A DNA stretch of 34,224 bases from Actinomycetota bacterium. GTDB taxonomy: Bacteria; Actinomycetota; Actinomycetes; Nanopelagicales; Nanopelagicaceae. The DNA is taken from NCBI GenBank assembly GCA_026393075.1, contig JAPLAW010000059.1:1-34224 (forward strand), written 5' to 3'. Below, one piece after another: positions 26,428 through 34,210 of this stretch. The translations under genes were made by a program, and so were the position numbers. The notes beneath the pieces are model-generated. The model had not been told where the DNA came from. It worked only from the letters and a program-made list of their open reading frames with translations, and ran no database searches. Each line of letters opens with the position of its first letter. The stretch's first letter is position 1.

Positions 26428-28871
26428 TGCTGATTCCTCGTTCTTGGGTTAATGATTTCGTTGATCTATCTGGCATTTCCGATGAAACCATTGCCGATGC
26501 TTTTGTGCGAGTTGGCTTTGAGATTGAAGAAGTTATCAAACAAGGCGCTGATCTAACTGGTCCACTTGTAGTTGCTCGAGTACTTGCCATAGAAGAGTTA
26601 GCTGAGCATAAAAAACCTATTCGCTACGTTGAATTAGATTGCAATGAAGGCCAAAGCCGTTTTGTAATCTGCGGTGCTCGTAACTTCGCGGTAAATGATT
26701 TAGTTATCGCAGCTTTGCCAGGAGCCGTCTTGCCAGGTAACTTTGCAATAAGTGCGCGTGAGACGTATGGTAAAACCAGTAACGGCATGATCTGTTCTTC
26801 CAAAGAGCTGGGCTTAGGCGAAGACCATTCCGGAATCATTGTTCTAGCTGAAGGATCAGCTGTTCTTGGGCAAGATGCGATCGATTTACTTCAAATTAAT
26901 GACACCATCTTTGACATTGCAGTTAACCCTGATCGCGGTTATGCCTTAAGTATTCGAGGTGCAGCACGTGAAATTGCAGGTGCCCTCGATCTGAACTTCA
27001 CTGACCCAATCACACATATTAAATCCCTTGAATTCAAAGAGGGCAGCGGAGCGACACCAATCAAGATTTCAGATGGTGCGATGGTTGCTTATCTTCGTTC
27101 CCTTGATAATTTTAATCCGAAAGCTTCATCTCCAATTTGGCTGAGTCGCCGGGTCGAAAAAGTTGGCATGCGTTCTATTTCACTGGCCGTTGACGTTACT
27201 AACTATGTAATGATCGAACTTGGTCAGCCGCTTCACGCGTTTGATCGTGCCAAGATCATCGATGGCTTAGAAATTACTTATGCTGCCGATAAAGCTAAGT
27301 TCAAGACCCTGGATAGCCAGGAACGTGTTTTAGCAAGCTCTGATTTGGTTGTGCGCGATAACAAACAAGTTCTAGCACTCGCCGGCACGATGGGCGGCCT
27401 AGATTCTGAAATTACCGATAGCACGACAACGATCGCGATAGAAGCGGTACGTTTTGATCCAATCGCAATTGCCAAGAACTCGCGTCGCCATAAGCTTTCA
27501 ACTGAAGCATCTCGTCGCTTAGAGCGTGGCGTTGATCCATCGTTAGCCGAACTTGCCTCAGCGCGTGCTGCCGAATTAATGATTTCACTCGGTGGTGCTA
27601 CCTATTTGGGCACCGCTAAAGCAGGCGAAGCTAAATATCCGGCGATCATCGCCCTTGATCCTAAATATGTTAATGATCGTTTAGGTACAGAGCTTTCTGC
27701 TGATGCGATCGCTAAAGCGCTCACAACTGTAGGTTGCGATGTTGATGTTAAGAGTTGGAAAGTCGATCCACCTTCTTGGCGATCAGACTTACAAATTCCA
27801 GCAGATTTAGTCGAAGAAGTGGCTCGCATTGTTGGGTATGACCAAATCCCATCAGTGCTGCCACGTAGTCCGTATGCCGCAACGCTTACACCAGCACAAC
27901 TACGTCGTCGGACTGTTGCGTCAGCACTTGCTGCTCGCGGATTAACTGAAGTTCAGAATTTCCCATTTGTTGCTGAGTCAACCATGAAAGCTCTTAACTA
28001 CACCGGCGAACGCGCAGCTACCTTCCGAATCGCTAATCCGATGTCTGAAGAAACGCCTTTGATGCGTACGCATTTGATTCCAGGATTAATTGCTGCAGCA
28101 CAACGTAACCTGTCACGCGGTGCTCGCGATTTCGCACTCTTTGAAATTGGCGCAATTTTCCGGAACACCACAAAAATGGTTGATGGCTTGTTCCCGCCGC
28201 TAGGGAAAAAGCCAGATGCGGCAACGATCAAAGCAATTTTCGACAGCGTTCCACCACAACCAATTCACTTAGGTGCCATCTTCGTTGGTAAAACAACTGG
28301 TGATAACTGGCGCACCAAAGCTCGTGCCTACGAGTGGGCCGATGCGATTGCCGAAGCACAAACGGTTTTGGATCTGTGCGGATTGCAATACACGGTTGAG
28401 CGATCTGATTTCGCCCCTTGGCATCCAGGGCGCTGTGCTGAGTTACTAGTAGATGGCAAAGCTGTGGCACATGCCGGCGAACTTCATCCGCGCGTTTGTT
28501 CTGAATTCGGTTTGCCAGCAAGATCATGCGCGTTGGTAATAAACCTTGATGCACTTCCTGCTAGCAACACGGTTAGAGCCGCGGTAATTGGTTCGATGCC
28601 AATTGCAGTTCAAGATGTAGCTCTTGTCGTGGCTGCCGATGTTTCTGCAGCCGCACTTGAGCAGGCTTTAGTTGAAGGGGCAGGGGATCTGCTTGAATCA
28701 ATCGTGCTCTTTGACCGCTACGACAAGATTGGCGATGGCAAGATTTCATTGGCCTTCACGCTTTCCTTCCGAGCCACAGATCGCACGCTTACTGGCGAAG
28801 AAATCACTGCCGCTCGCGAGGCAGCGGTGGCAAATGCGGCCAAACTTTACGGGGCAACGGTTCGTTCTTAA
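26427..28871 (+). CDS. pheT: Phenylalanyl-tRNA synthetase beta subunit
   Basis: 814 aa, normal length. Domains in order: an N-terminal OB-type tRNA-binding domain (LVVARVLAIEELAEHKK...ICGARNF), the B3/B4 editing domain (LSRRVEKVGMRSISLAVDVTNYVMIELGQPLHAFD), B5 (ADLVEEVARIVGYDQIPS), a catalytic-like core, and a C-terminal FDX-ACB domain (PIAVQDVALVV...ILVLFDRYD-type end). The editing domain removes Tyr mischarged on tRNA-Phe. The start is coupled to pheS by a 1-nt overlap, and the stop codon ends 3 nt before the first ARG box. Confidence 0.97.
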   Translation: MLIPRSWVNDFVDLSGISDETIADAFVRVGFEIEEVIKQGADLTGPLVVARVLAIEELAEHKKPIRYVELDCNEGQSRFVICGARNFAVNDLVIAALPGAVLPGNFAISARETYGKTSNGMICSSKELGLGEDHSGIIVLAEGSAVLGQDAIDLLQINDTIFDIAVNPDRGYALSIRGAAREIAGALDLNFTDPITHIKSLEFKEGSGATPIKISDGAMVAYLRSLDNFNPKASSPIWLSRRVEKVGMRSISLAVDVTNYVMIELGQPLHAFDRAKIIDGLEITYAADKAKFKTLDSQERVLASSDLVVRDNKQVLALAGTMGGLDSEITDSTTTIAIEAVRFDPIAIAKNSRRHKLSTEASRRLERGVDPSLAELASARAAELMISLGGATYLGTAKAGEAKYPAIIALDPKYVNDRLGTELSADAIAKALTTVGCDVDVKSWKVDPPSWRSDLQIPADLVEEVARIVGYDQIPSVLPRSPYAATLTPAQLRRRTVASALAARGLTEVQNFPFVAESTMKALNYTGERAATFRIANPMSEETPLMRTHLIPGLIAAAQRNLSRGARDFALFEIGAIFRNTTKMVDGLFPPLGKKPDAATIKAIFDSVPPQPIHLGAIFVGKTTGDNWRTKARAYEWADAIAEAQTVLDLCGLQYTVERSDFAPWHPGRCAELLVDGKAVAHAGELHPRVCSEFGLPARSCALVINLDALPASNTVRAAVIGSMPIAVQDVALVVAADVSAAALEQALVEGAGDLLESIVLFDRYDKIGDGKISLAFTLSFRATDRTLTGEEITAAREAAVANAAKLYGATVRS

Positions 28872-28873
28872 AT

Positions 28874-28908
28874 TTGCATAATTATGCATAAACCTGCATA
28901 ATTATTCC
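28874..28908 (+). promoter_or_regulatory. Two ARG boxes over the argC promoter
   Basis: Box 1, TGCATAATTATGCA (28875-28888), is a perfect palindrome. Box 2, TGCATAATTATTCC (28895-28908), repeats its first 11 nt exactly 20 bp downstream, the spacing expected for an ArgR hexamer gripping two operators. TTGCAT (28874-28879) and CATAAT (28897-28902) are 17 nt apart and fit a -35/-10 pair, so box 1 covers the -35 and box 2 the -10. The start would fall on or beside the argC ATG. argR is in the same operon. Confidence 0.85.
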
Positions 28909-28909
28909 T

Positions 28910-29929
28910 ATGAAAATAGCAATCGTTGGCGCTAGTGGCTATGCCGGAACTGAGCTGCTCAGACTCCTGTTAGACCATCCAAATTTTGAACCAACTGTGA
29001 TTACGGCGCATTCAAATGCTGGTGAACTAATTACCTCAGTGGCGCCACAGTTAGCCAAGCTTGGGGATCGTCGGTTTGAGACCTTTGATCTAGCGAAAGT
29101 TAATGCTTGCGACCTAGTTTTCCTTGCTCTGCCACATGGTGAATCTGCAGCGCTGATCGCGCAACTTGATCCAAACCTTAAAGTCGTTGATCTGGGCGCA
29201 GACTTCAGACTTACTAGTGCTGAAAAATGGGCGCAGTACTACGGCGGCACACATGCTGGCACTTGGACTTATGGGCTACCAGAGTTACCAGGAAAACGTG
29301 AGGTCATTGCGAAATCTTCTCGGGTGGCAAACCCAGGTTGTTATGCAACTTCAATATCACTGGCTATTGCACCGGCACTTGGTCTGGTTGATACCCGTGA
29401 CATCGTCGTAGTTGCAGCCTCGGGCACAACAGGTGCGGGCCGAAGCGCAAAAGTTAACTTGCTAGGTAGCGAAGTTATGGGTTCTCTCTCATCATATAAA
29501 TTTGGGGGAGTGCATCAGCACATCCCTGAAGTTGAAGAAGCGCTTACCCATATCGCTTGCAGCGATGTGAAGATTTCGTTCACACCAATTTTAGCTCCGA
29601 TGCCACGTGGAATTCTAAGTACAGTTACCGCAAAATTGACGTCTAGCGCAACTACCGAAACCATGCACGCGCTATATACCAAAGCCTATGCGGCCGATGA
29701 ATTTGTTACCGTTTTGCCTATCGGACAAATGCCTAAGACGAATTCGGTAATTGGTAGTAATCATGTTCACCTACAAGTGGCATCTGATGCGCATACCAAT
29801 CGGCTAATCATTTCAGCCGCCATCGATAATTTAGGTAAAGGTGCAGCCGGACAAGCCATACAAAATGCAAACTTGATTTGCGGATTGCCGGAAAACGCTG
29901 GTCTAGAGATGTTAGGGCTAGGCGTTTGA
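28910..29929 (+). CDS. argC: N-acetyl-gamma-glutamyl-phosphate reductase
   Basis: 339 aa. An N-terminal NADP fold (IAIVGASGYAGTELLRLLLDHP), the catalytic C144 in VANPGCYATS, and the histidine-rich substrate motif HQHIPEVEE (H202, H204) are present. It reduces N-acetylglutamyl-phosphate in arginine synthesis. The ATG follows ARG box 2 directly with no room for a ribosome site, indicating leaderless translation. The stop overlaps the likely argB TTG start by 4 nt. argJ, usually next, is absent. Confidence 0.96.
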   Translation: MKIAIVGASGYAGTELLRLLLDHPNFEPTVITAHSNAGELITSVAPQLAKLGDRRFETFDLAKVNACDLVFLALPHGESAALIAQLDPNLKVVDLGADFRLTSAEKWAQYYGGTHAGTWTYGLPELPGKREVIAKSSRVANPGCYATSISLAIAPALGLVDTRDIVVVAASGTTGAGRSAKVNLLGSEVMGSLSSYKFGGVHQHIPEVEEALTHIACSDVKISFTPILAPMPRGILSTVTAKLTSSATTETMHALYTKAYAADEFVTVLPIGQMPKTNSVIGSNHVHLQVASDAHTNRLIISAAIDNLGKGAAGQAIQNANLICGLPENAGLEMLGLGV

Positions 29930-30711
29930 TCGTCATTAAATATGGCGGTCACGCCATGAAGGACGAGAGTGGGGCATTCGCCCAGGCGGCAGCGGCTGCA
30001 ATTTCCCAAGGTATTGAGTTGGTAATTGTCCATGGCGGCGGCCCACAGATTGATGCTGCTCTTGTTTCAGCTGGTATCCAAAGTCAAAGTATTGGTGGGT
30101 TTCGGGTGACTACGCCAGAAATATTTGAAATCGTACAAAGTGTTCTTGCCGGAGAAGTCTGCGCAAGCGTTGTTTCTAGCCTTCGTAAATCTGGGGTTAA
30201 TGCCGCTGGCATTTCGGGTCGTGATGGAAATACATTGCAAGGAATTCGAATGACCAAGATTGTTGATGGAACTCCGGCTGAACTCGGTCTGGTTGGCGAA
30301 GTTACCAGTGTCGACACTGAGTTGATTGAATCGTTACTCGGGGAGAAATTCACTCCAGTTATTTCACCACTTGCAAATGAGATTGGTGCTGACAATGGCT
30401 TAAATGTAAATGCTGACTTAGCTGCCGCTGCGATTGCTGGTGGACTAAAAGCCGAATCTCTGATCGTCTTAACTGACGTAGCTGGCATTTATCGTAATTT
30501 CCCAGATCCAACTTCAATCATCACGGAGATATCAGCGTCTGATCTAGCTCTCATGAAAAATGATTTCCAAGGCGGCATGGCTCCTAAGGTCGCAGCATGT
30601 CTAGCTGCAATTGCCGCTGGTGCTACCACGGTTCGAATTATTGATGGAAATAGTGCCGAGAACTTATTACTGGCACTTGCAGGCAGTGGTGGAACCCTGG
30701 TGCATGCATGA
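29926..30711 (+). CDS. argB: Acetylglutamate kinase, short type
   Basis: 261 aa from TTG 29926, which overlaps the argC stop (TTGA). The frame extends to another TTG at 29878, but conservation begins at IVIKYGGHAM, so I prefer 29926. Substrate and ATP motifs are VHGGGPQID, GFRVT, LNVNADLAAAAIAGGL, LTDVAGIY and GGMAPKVAA. It phosphorylates N-acetylglutamate. Like the E. coli and B. subtilis enzymes it lacks the N-terminal helix found in hexameric, arginine-inhibited kinases such as those of many Actinobacteria, so feedback inhibition may be missing. LysZ-like activity is less likely without a LysW partner. Confidence 0.9.
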   Translation: MIVIKYGGHAMKDESGAFAQAAAAAISQGIELVIVHGGGPQIDAALVSAGIQSQSIGGFRVTTPEIFEIVQSVLAGEVCASVVSSLRKSGVNAAGISGRDGNTLQGIRMTKIVDGTPAELGLVGEVTSVDTELIESLLGEKFTPVISPLANEIGADNGLNVNADLAAAAIAGGLKAESLIVLTDVAGIYRNFPDPTSIITEISASDLALMKNDFQGGMAPKVAACLAAIAAGATTVRIIDGNSAENLLLALAGSGGTLVHA

Positions 30712-31190
30712 ACGCGAATAATGCTAACGCTAGAAAGACTGCTGTTGCGAAGTTGATTAGCACTGGAAAGATTGCCTCGCAGAGTGACTTAGTTAAGGCA
30801 CTCAAGAAACAAGGAATCATCGTTACGCAAGGAACTGCAAGTCGCGACCTGGAAGATATTGGTGCCATTCGGGTTAGAAACAGCGATGGCGAAATGGTTT
30901 ATGCTCTGACTGATTCACAACCTATTTCGACGAAGAATTCTTTCCCCAGCGAGTTAGTTTTATCGGCGACCGCAAGTGGAAATCTGGTCGTAATTAGAAC
31001 GCCTATTGCTGCTGCGCAAATGCTGGCGAGTGCGATTGATGGGCTTTCACAATCTGGAAAATTAGCAAGTGCGGTTGGAACCGTAGCTGGAGATGACACT
31101 GTCATCGTGGTTGCCGACACTGCTAACGGTGGCAGCTCATTAGCTAAGAAGATCTTAGGATTAGCCAACTCAAAAAGCGGAGGTAAGTGA
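30708..31190 (+). CDS. argR: Arginine repressor ArgR
   Basis: 160 aa. The N-terminal winged helix (TGKIASQSDLVKALKKQGII, then TQGTASRDLEDIGAIRV, with the DNA-contact SR) is followed by the C-terminal arginine-binding hexamerisation domain (LVVIRTPIAAAQMLASAID, GTVAGDDTVIVVAD). With arginine it represses synthesis genes through ARG boxes; two such boxes lie at 28875-28908. It overlaps argB by 4 nt (ATGA) and argH by 1 nt, so the repressor gene sits inside the operon it probably controls. Confidence 0.96.
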   Translation: MNANNANARKTAVAKLISTGKIASQSDLVKALKKQGIIVTQGTASRDLEDIGAIRVRNSDGEMVYALTDSQPISTKNSFPSELVLSATASGNLVVIRTPIAAAQMLASAIDGLSQSGKLASAVGTVAGDDTVIVVADTANGGSSLAKKILGLANSKSGGK

Positions 31191-32644
31191 TGAGCACCGG
31201 AGATAACCAAAACGGCGGAGCTTTGTGGGGCGGCAGATTTGCCGATGGCCCTAGCGATGTCCTTTTTGCCCTGTCTCGCAGCGTGCAGTTTGATTGGCGG
31301 CTAGCTCCATACGATCTGCGTTCATCGCTAGCCCACTTAGCAGTGCTGGAAAGCTCAAAGTTGCTACCGGCTGAAACTGTTACAAAACTTCGTAGCGCCT
31401 TGAAAGAGCTGCAGGTTGAAGTAGTGAGTGGAAAATTTGCACCAGTTGAATCTGATGAAGATGTTCATAGTGCTTTAGAACGTGGCTTAACCGAGAAGAT
31501 CGGTGCCATCGGGGGAGCGATCAGGGCCGGTCGTTCTCGCAATGATCAAGTTGCCACCGACTTACGGTTGTATGCCATCGATCATCTGTTGGCCATTGCT
31601 GCCGAACTGACGCAACTTTGCGAAGTCATCATTGCTAAAGCTGCCGAATACAGCGACGCACCTGCACCTGGATTTACACATTTGCAGCACGCGCAACCAG
31701 TTATTTTCGGCCATGAGATTGCTAAGCATGCGCATGCATTTCAACGTGATTTAAGTCGTATCAGTGATTGGTTAACTCGCACATCAGTTAGCCCACTTGG
31801 CTCTGGCGCTCTTGCTGGATCATCGCTGCCATTAAATCCAAAGGCAACAGCTGCCGAGCTTGGTTTTGCGCAATCTGCTGCCAACAGTATTGATGGCGTC
31901 AGTGATCGTGACTTCGTTTCCGAAGCACTATTTATTTTGGCGACTATTGGAATTCATTTATCTCGCATTGGTGAAGAATGGTGCATCTTGGCAACTACTG
32001 AATTCGGTTGGGCTAACGTAGCCGATGCTTATTCAACTGGTTCATCGATCATGCCGCAGAAAAAGAATCCTGATATTGCCGAACTTGCACGCGGCAAGGC
32101 TGGCCGCTTAGTCGGTAACTTAACTGGCGTGATGACCATGTTGAAAGGTTTACCTTTTGCGTACAACCGCGACTTGCAAGAAGATAAAGAACCGCTATTT
32201 GACAGTATTGAAACACTATTGGTTCTACTGCCAGCGGTATCAGGAATGATTGCAACTACTGAATTTGATCGCGCAAAAATGGCAGCAGCAGCACCGACTG
32301 GCTTTTCACTCGCTACTGAAATCGCGGACTTCTTAGTGCGTGCACATATACCTTTCTCACAGGCACACGAAGCGGCTGGAGCATGTGTTGCGCTTTGCGA
32401 AAAGAGCAATCGCGAACTTCACGAATTAACTGATGCTGAGTTTCTAGCTATTCACCCATCACTGACTGGGGGAGTGCGCGAAGTACTTACAGTTGCTGGC
32501 GCACTTTCATCGCGCACTACTGCCGGTGGCACCGCACCTGCTGAAGTTGCTAGCCAACTCAAGAATCTAACTTCCAAAAATGGTGAGTTCATAAAGTTAA
32601 TTAGCAGCCAGCACGCTGCCTTTTCAGGCATGATGAGCGCATGA
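31190..32644 (+). CDS. argH: Argininosuccinate lyase
   Basis: 484 aa from ATG 31190; GGAGG at 31179-31183 is 6 nt away, a better spacing than for the GTG at 31187. Fumarase/aspartase family marks are GGRFADGPSD, AGRSRNDQVATDLR, GFTHLQHAQP and the signature loop GSSIMPQKKNPDIAELARGK. It splits argininosuccinate into arginine and fumarate. argG, which makes its substrate and usually precedes it, is not in the window. The stop overlaps tyrS by 4 nt. Confidence 0.97.
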   Translation: MSTGDNQNGGALWGGRFADGPSDVLFALSRSVQFDWRLAPYDLRSSLAHLAVLESSKLLPAETVTKLRSALKELQVEVVSGKFAPVESDEDVHSALERGLTEKIGAIGGAIRAGRSRNDQVATDLRLYAIDHLLAIAAELTQLCEVIIAKAAEYSDAPAPGFTHLQHAQPVIFGHEIAKHAHAFQRDLSRISDWLTRTSVSPLGSGALAGSSLPLNPKATAAELGFAQSAANSIDGVSDRDFVSEALFILATIGIHLSRIGEEWCILATTEFGWANVADAYSTGSSIMPQKKNPDIAELARGKAGRLVGNLTGVMTMLKGLPFAYNRDLQEDKEPLFDSIETLLVLLPAVSGMIATTEFDRAKMAAAAPTGFSLATEIADFLVRAHIPFSQAHEAAGACVALCEKSNRELHELTDAEFLAIHPSLTGGVREVLTVAGALSSRTTAGGTAPAEVASQLKNLTSKNGEFIKLISSQHAAFSGMMSA

Positions 32645-33915
32645 AATCAGAGCTATTAGAAGATTTACGTTGGCGTGGGCTAATTGCCCAGAGCACCGAT
32701 GAGGCTGCATTGGCCGAGTCTCTAGCAAAACCAACAACTCTTTATATCGGCTTTGATCCAACTGCTCCCAGCATGCACGTCGGAAACCTAGTTGTTTTAT
32801 TGGTTATGCGTCGCTTCCAGCTAGCTGGCCACACTCCTATAGCCCTCGTGGGTGGTGCTACTGGCTTAGTGGGCGACCCAAGTGGCAAGAATGAAGAACG
32901 AACTTTGAACACCGAAGAGACTGTTGCAAACTGGGTAGAGCGCATTAAGACTCAACTTTCACAGTACTTAGATTTCAACGCGCCAAAGAATGCAGCGATT
33001 ATGGCGAACAATCTTGATTGGACTTCACCGTTATCTGCCATTGAATTCTTGCGTGATATCGGAAAGCATTTCAGTGTTAATCAAATGCTTTCTAAAGATT
33101 CGGTTTCTGCACGGTTAGAAGCAAGTGGAATTTCTTATACCGAGTTTTCATACCAAGTTTTGCAAGCACTTGATTACCTTGAGTTATATCGACTCCATAA
33201 CTGCACTTTGCAAATGGGTGGTTCAGATCAATGGGGAAATATCGTTGCTGGTCTAGATCTAATTCGTAAAGTTGAACAAGGTAGTGCGCACGCATTAACA
33301 GTTCCGCTATTAACAAAAGCCGACGGAACTAAATTTGGCAAGACTGCTGGCGGAAGTGTTTGGCTTGATCCAGAGATGACTTCGCCATATGCATTCTTCC
33401 AATACTGGTTAAACACTGATGATAAAGATGTAGTTAACTTCTTAAAAGTGTTTTCCTTTAAATCGCACGAAGAAATAATTGAATTAGAAAAAGCTCACAA
33501 TGAAAATCCAGGTGCGCGTACTGCGCACCGCGAATTAGCGCGTGAATTAACTTCGCTTGTGCATTCACCTGAAACATGTGTTCGTGTAGAAGCTGCTGCA
33601 AAAGCACTTTTCGGACAAGGCGAACTCGCAGAATTAGATGAAGCAACTTTAACTGCGGCACTTTCCGAATTACCGCGCACAACAGTTAAGCGCAGCGAAC
33701 CAATGCCAACTTGGGTTGATCTAATTGCAGCAACCGGAGTCGTAGATTCCAAATCTGCAGCGCGCCGAATCGTTAAAGAAAATGGCGCTTACTTAAATAA
33801 CGCCAAGGTGACTGCCGAAGATTTCGCCCCTTCAGAATCTGACTTTTTATGCGGAAAATATGCAGTTTTACGCAAAGGAAAGCGCGATCTGGCAGCGGTC
33901 GAGCTGGTCGATTAA
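32641..33915 (+). CDS. tyrS: Tyrosyl-tRNA synthetase
   Basis: 424 aa. Class I features: Y35 for tyrosine binding (YIGFDPTAPS), the HIGH-type H46-VGN-49, GGATGLVGDPSGK, the GGSDQWGNIVAGLDLIRK substrate block, and KFGKT at 231-235 as the KMSKS equivalent. A C-terminal S4-like RNA-binding domain (about residues 355-424, KSAARRIVKENGAYLNNAKV) contacts the tRNA. The ATG overlaps the argH stop (ATGA), so tyrS can be read from the argC promoter. A strong terminator follows about 70 nt downstream. Confidence 0.97.
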   Translation: MKSELLEDLRWRGLIAQSTDEAALAESLAKPTTLYIGFDPTAPSMHVGNLVVLLVMRRFQLAGHTPIALVGGATGLVGDPSGKNEERTLNTEETVANWVERIKTQLSQYLDFNAPKNAAIMANNLDWTSPLSAIEFLRDIGKHFSVNQMLSKDSVSARLEASGISYTEFSYQVLQALDYLELYRLHNCTLQMGGSDQWGNIVAGLDLIRKVEQGSAHALTVPLLTKADGTKFGKTAGGSVWLDPEMTSPYAFFQYWLNTDDKDVVNFLKVFSFKSHEEIIELEKAHNENPGARTAHRELARELTSLVHSPETCVRVEAAAKALFGQGELAELDEATLTAALSELPRTTVKRSEPMPTWVDLIAATGVVDSKSAARRIVKENGAYLNNAKVTAEDFAPSESDFLCGKYAVLRKGKRDLAAVELVD

Positions 33916-33955
33916 CTCTTCGGATAACCCCAGCCGGACCAATCTCACCCCGGCT

Positions 33956-33983
33956 TTGACCAATATCAAAAGCTATATATTGT
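33956..33983 (+). promoter_or_regulatory. Candidate promoter directly upstream of the tyrS terminator
   Basis: TTGACC (33956-33961), a 16-nt spacer and TATTGT (33978-33983). The predicted start near 33990 falls at the beginning of the terminator stem. The AT-rich run TATATATTG also allows other -10 choices. Confidence 0.35.
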
Positions 33984-33988
33984 GAAAG

Positions 33989-34031
33989 AAAGCCCTGAAA
34001 CCCTTATAAATCAATGGTTTTAGGGCTTTTT
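33989..34031 (+). terminator. Intrinsic terminator after tyrS
   Basis: Arms AAAGCCCTGAAACC (33989-34002) and GGTTTTAGGGCTTT (34016-34029) pair over 14 bp with one G-U wobble and a 13-nt loop, followed by a T run to 34031. It is the clearest factor-independent terminator in the window and closes the argC-tyrS operon. Confidence 0.88.
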
Positions 34032-34093
34032 CTATTCTTGCAGTTGTTGTCTCATCATGTGTCCTACACCTCAGCAAATGGCACTTAGCCGAT

Positions 34094-34122
34094 TTGACCT
34101 GCCCAGTTCTACTGCCTATAGT
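34094..34122 (+). promoter_or_regulatory. Strong sigma-70-type promoter
   Basis: TTGACC (34094-34099), a 17-nt spacer and TATAGT (34117-34122), near consensus at both boxes. Start predicted near 34129. It points rightward, away from tyrS, into an operon that is outside the window. Confidence 0.75.
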
Positions 34123-34195
34123 TACGCTCCTTGCTGTGAAACGGACGATTTAGGCCGAACAGCATCGGATTCCCGCAGAAATAGGCTGGACTTAG

Positions 34196-34210
34196 CGCGG
34201 TTTGACCGCG
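34196..34210 (+). promoter_or_regulatory. Palindromic -35 element of a second rightward promoter
   Basis: CGCGGT-TTG-ACCGCG is a perfect 6-bp inverted repeat containing TTGACC at 34202-34207. A -10 with a 17-nt spacer would start at 34225, just past the edge, so the promoter cannot be confirmed here. The repeat could also fold in RNA made from the upstream promoter. Confidence 0.4.

Noticed and set aside
29878-29925. Earlier TTG start for ArgB, 52-nt overlap with argC
   Set aside because: The added 16 residues (Arg-rich) do not resemble the known N-terminal helix of long ArgB, and the TTGA overlap at 29926 is the usual coupled arrangement here. It is not fully excluded.
29926-30711. Reading argB as LysZ of the LysW-dependent lysine/arginine pathway
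   Set aside because: The EIFEIV...GISGRDG stretch recalls LysZ, but VHGGGPQI, GLVGEV and NVNADLAA fit Bacillus-type ArgB better, and no LysW or LysX gene is nearby.
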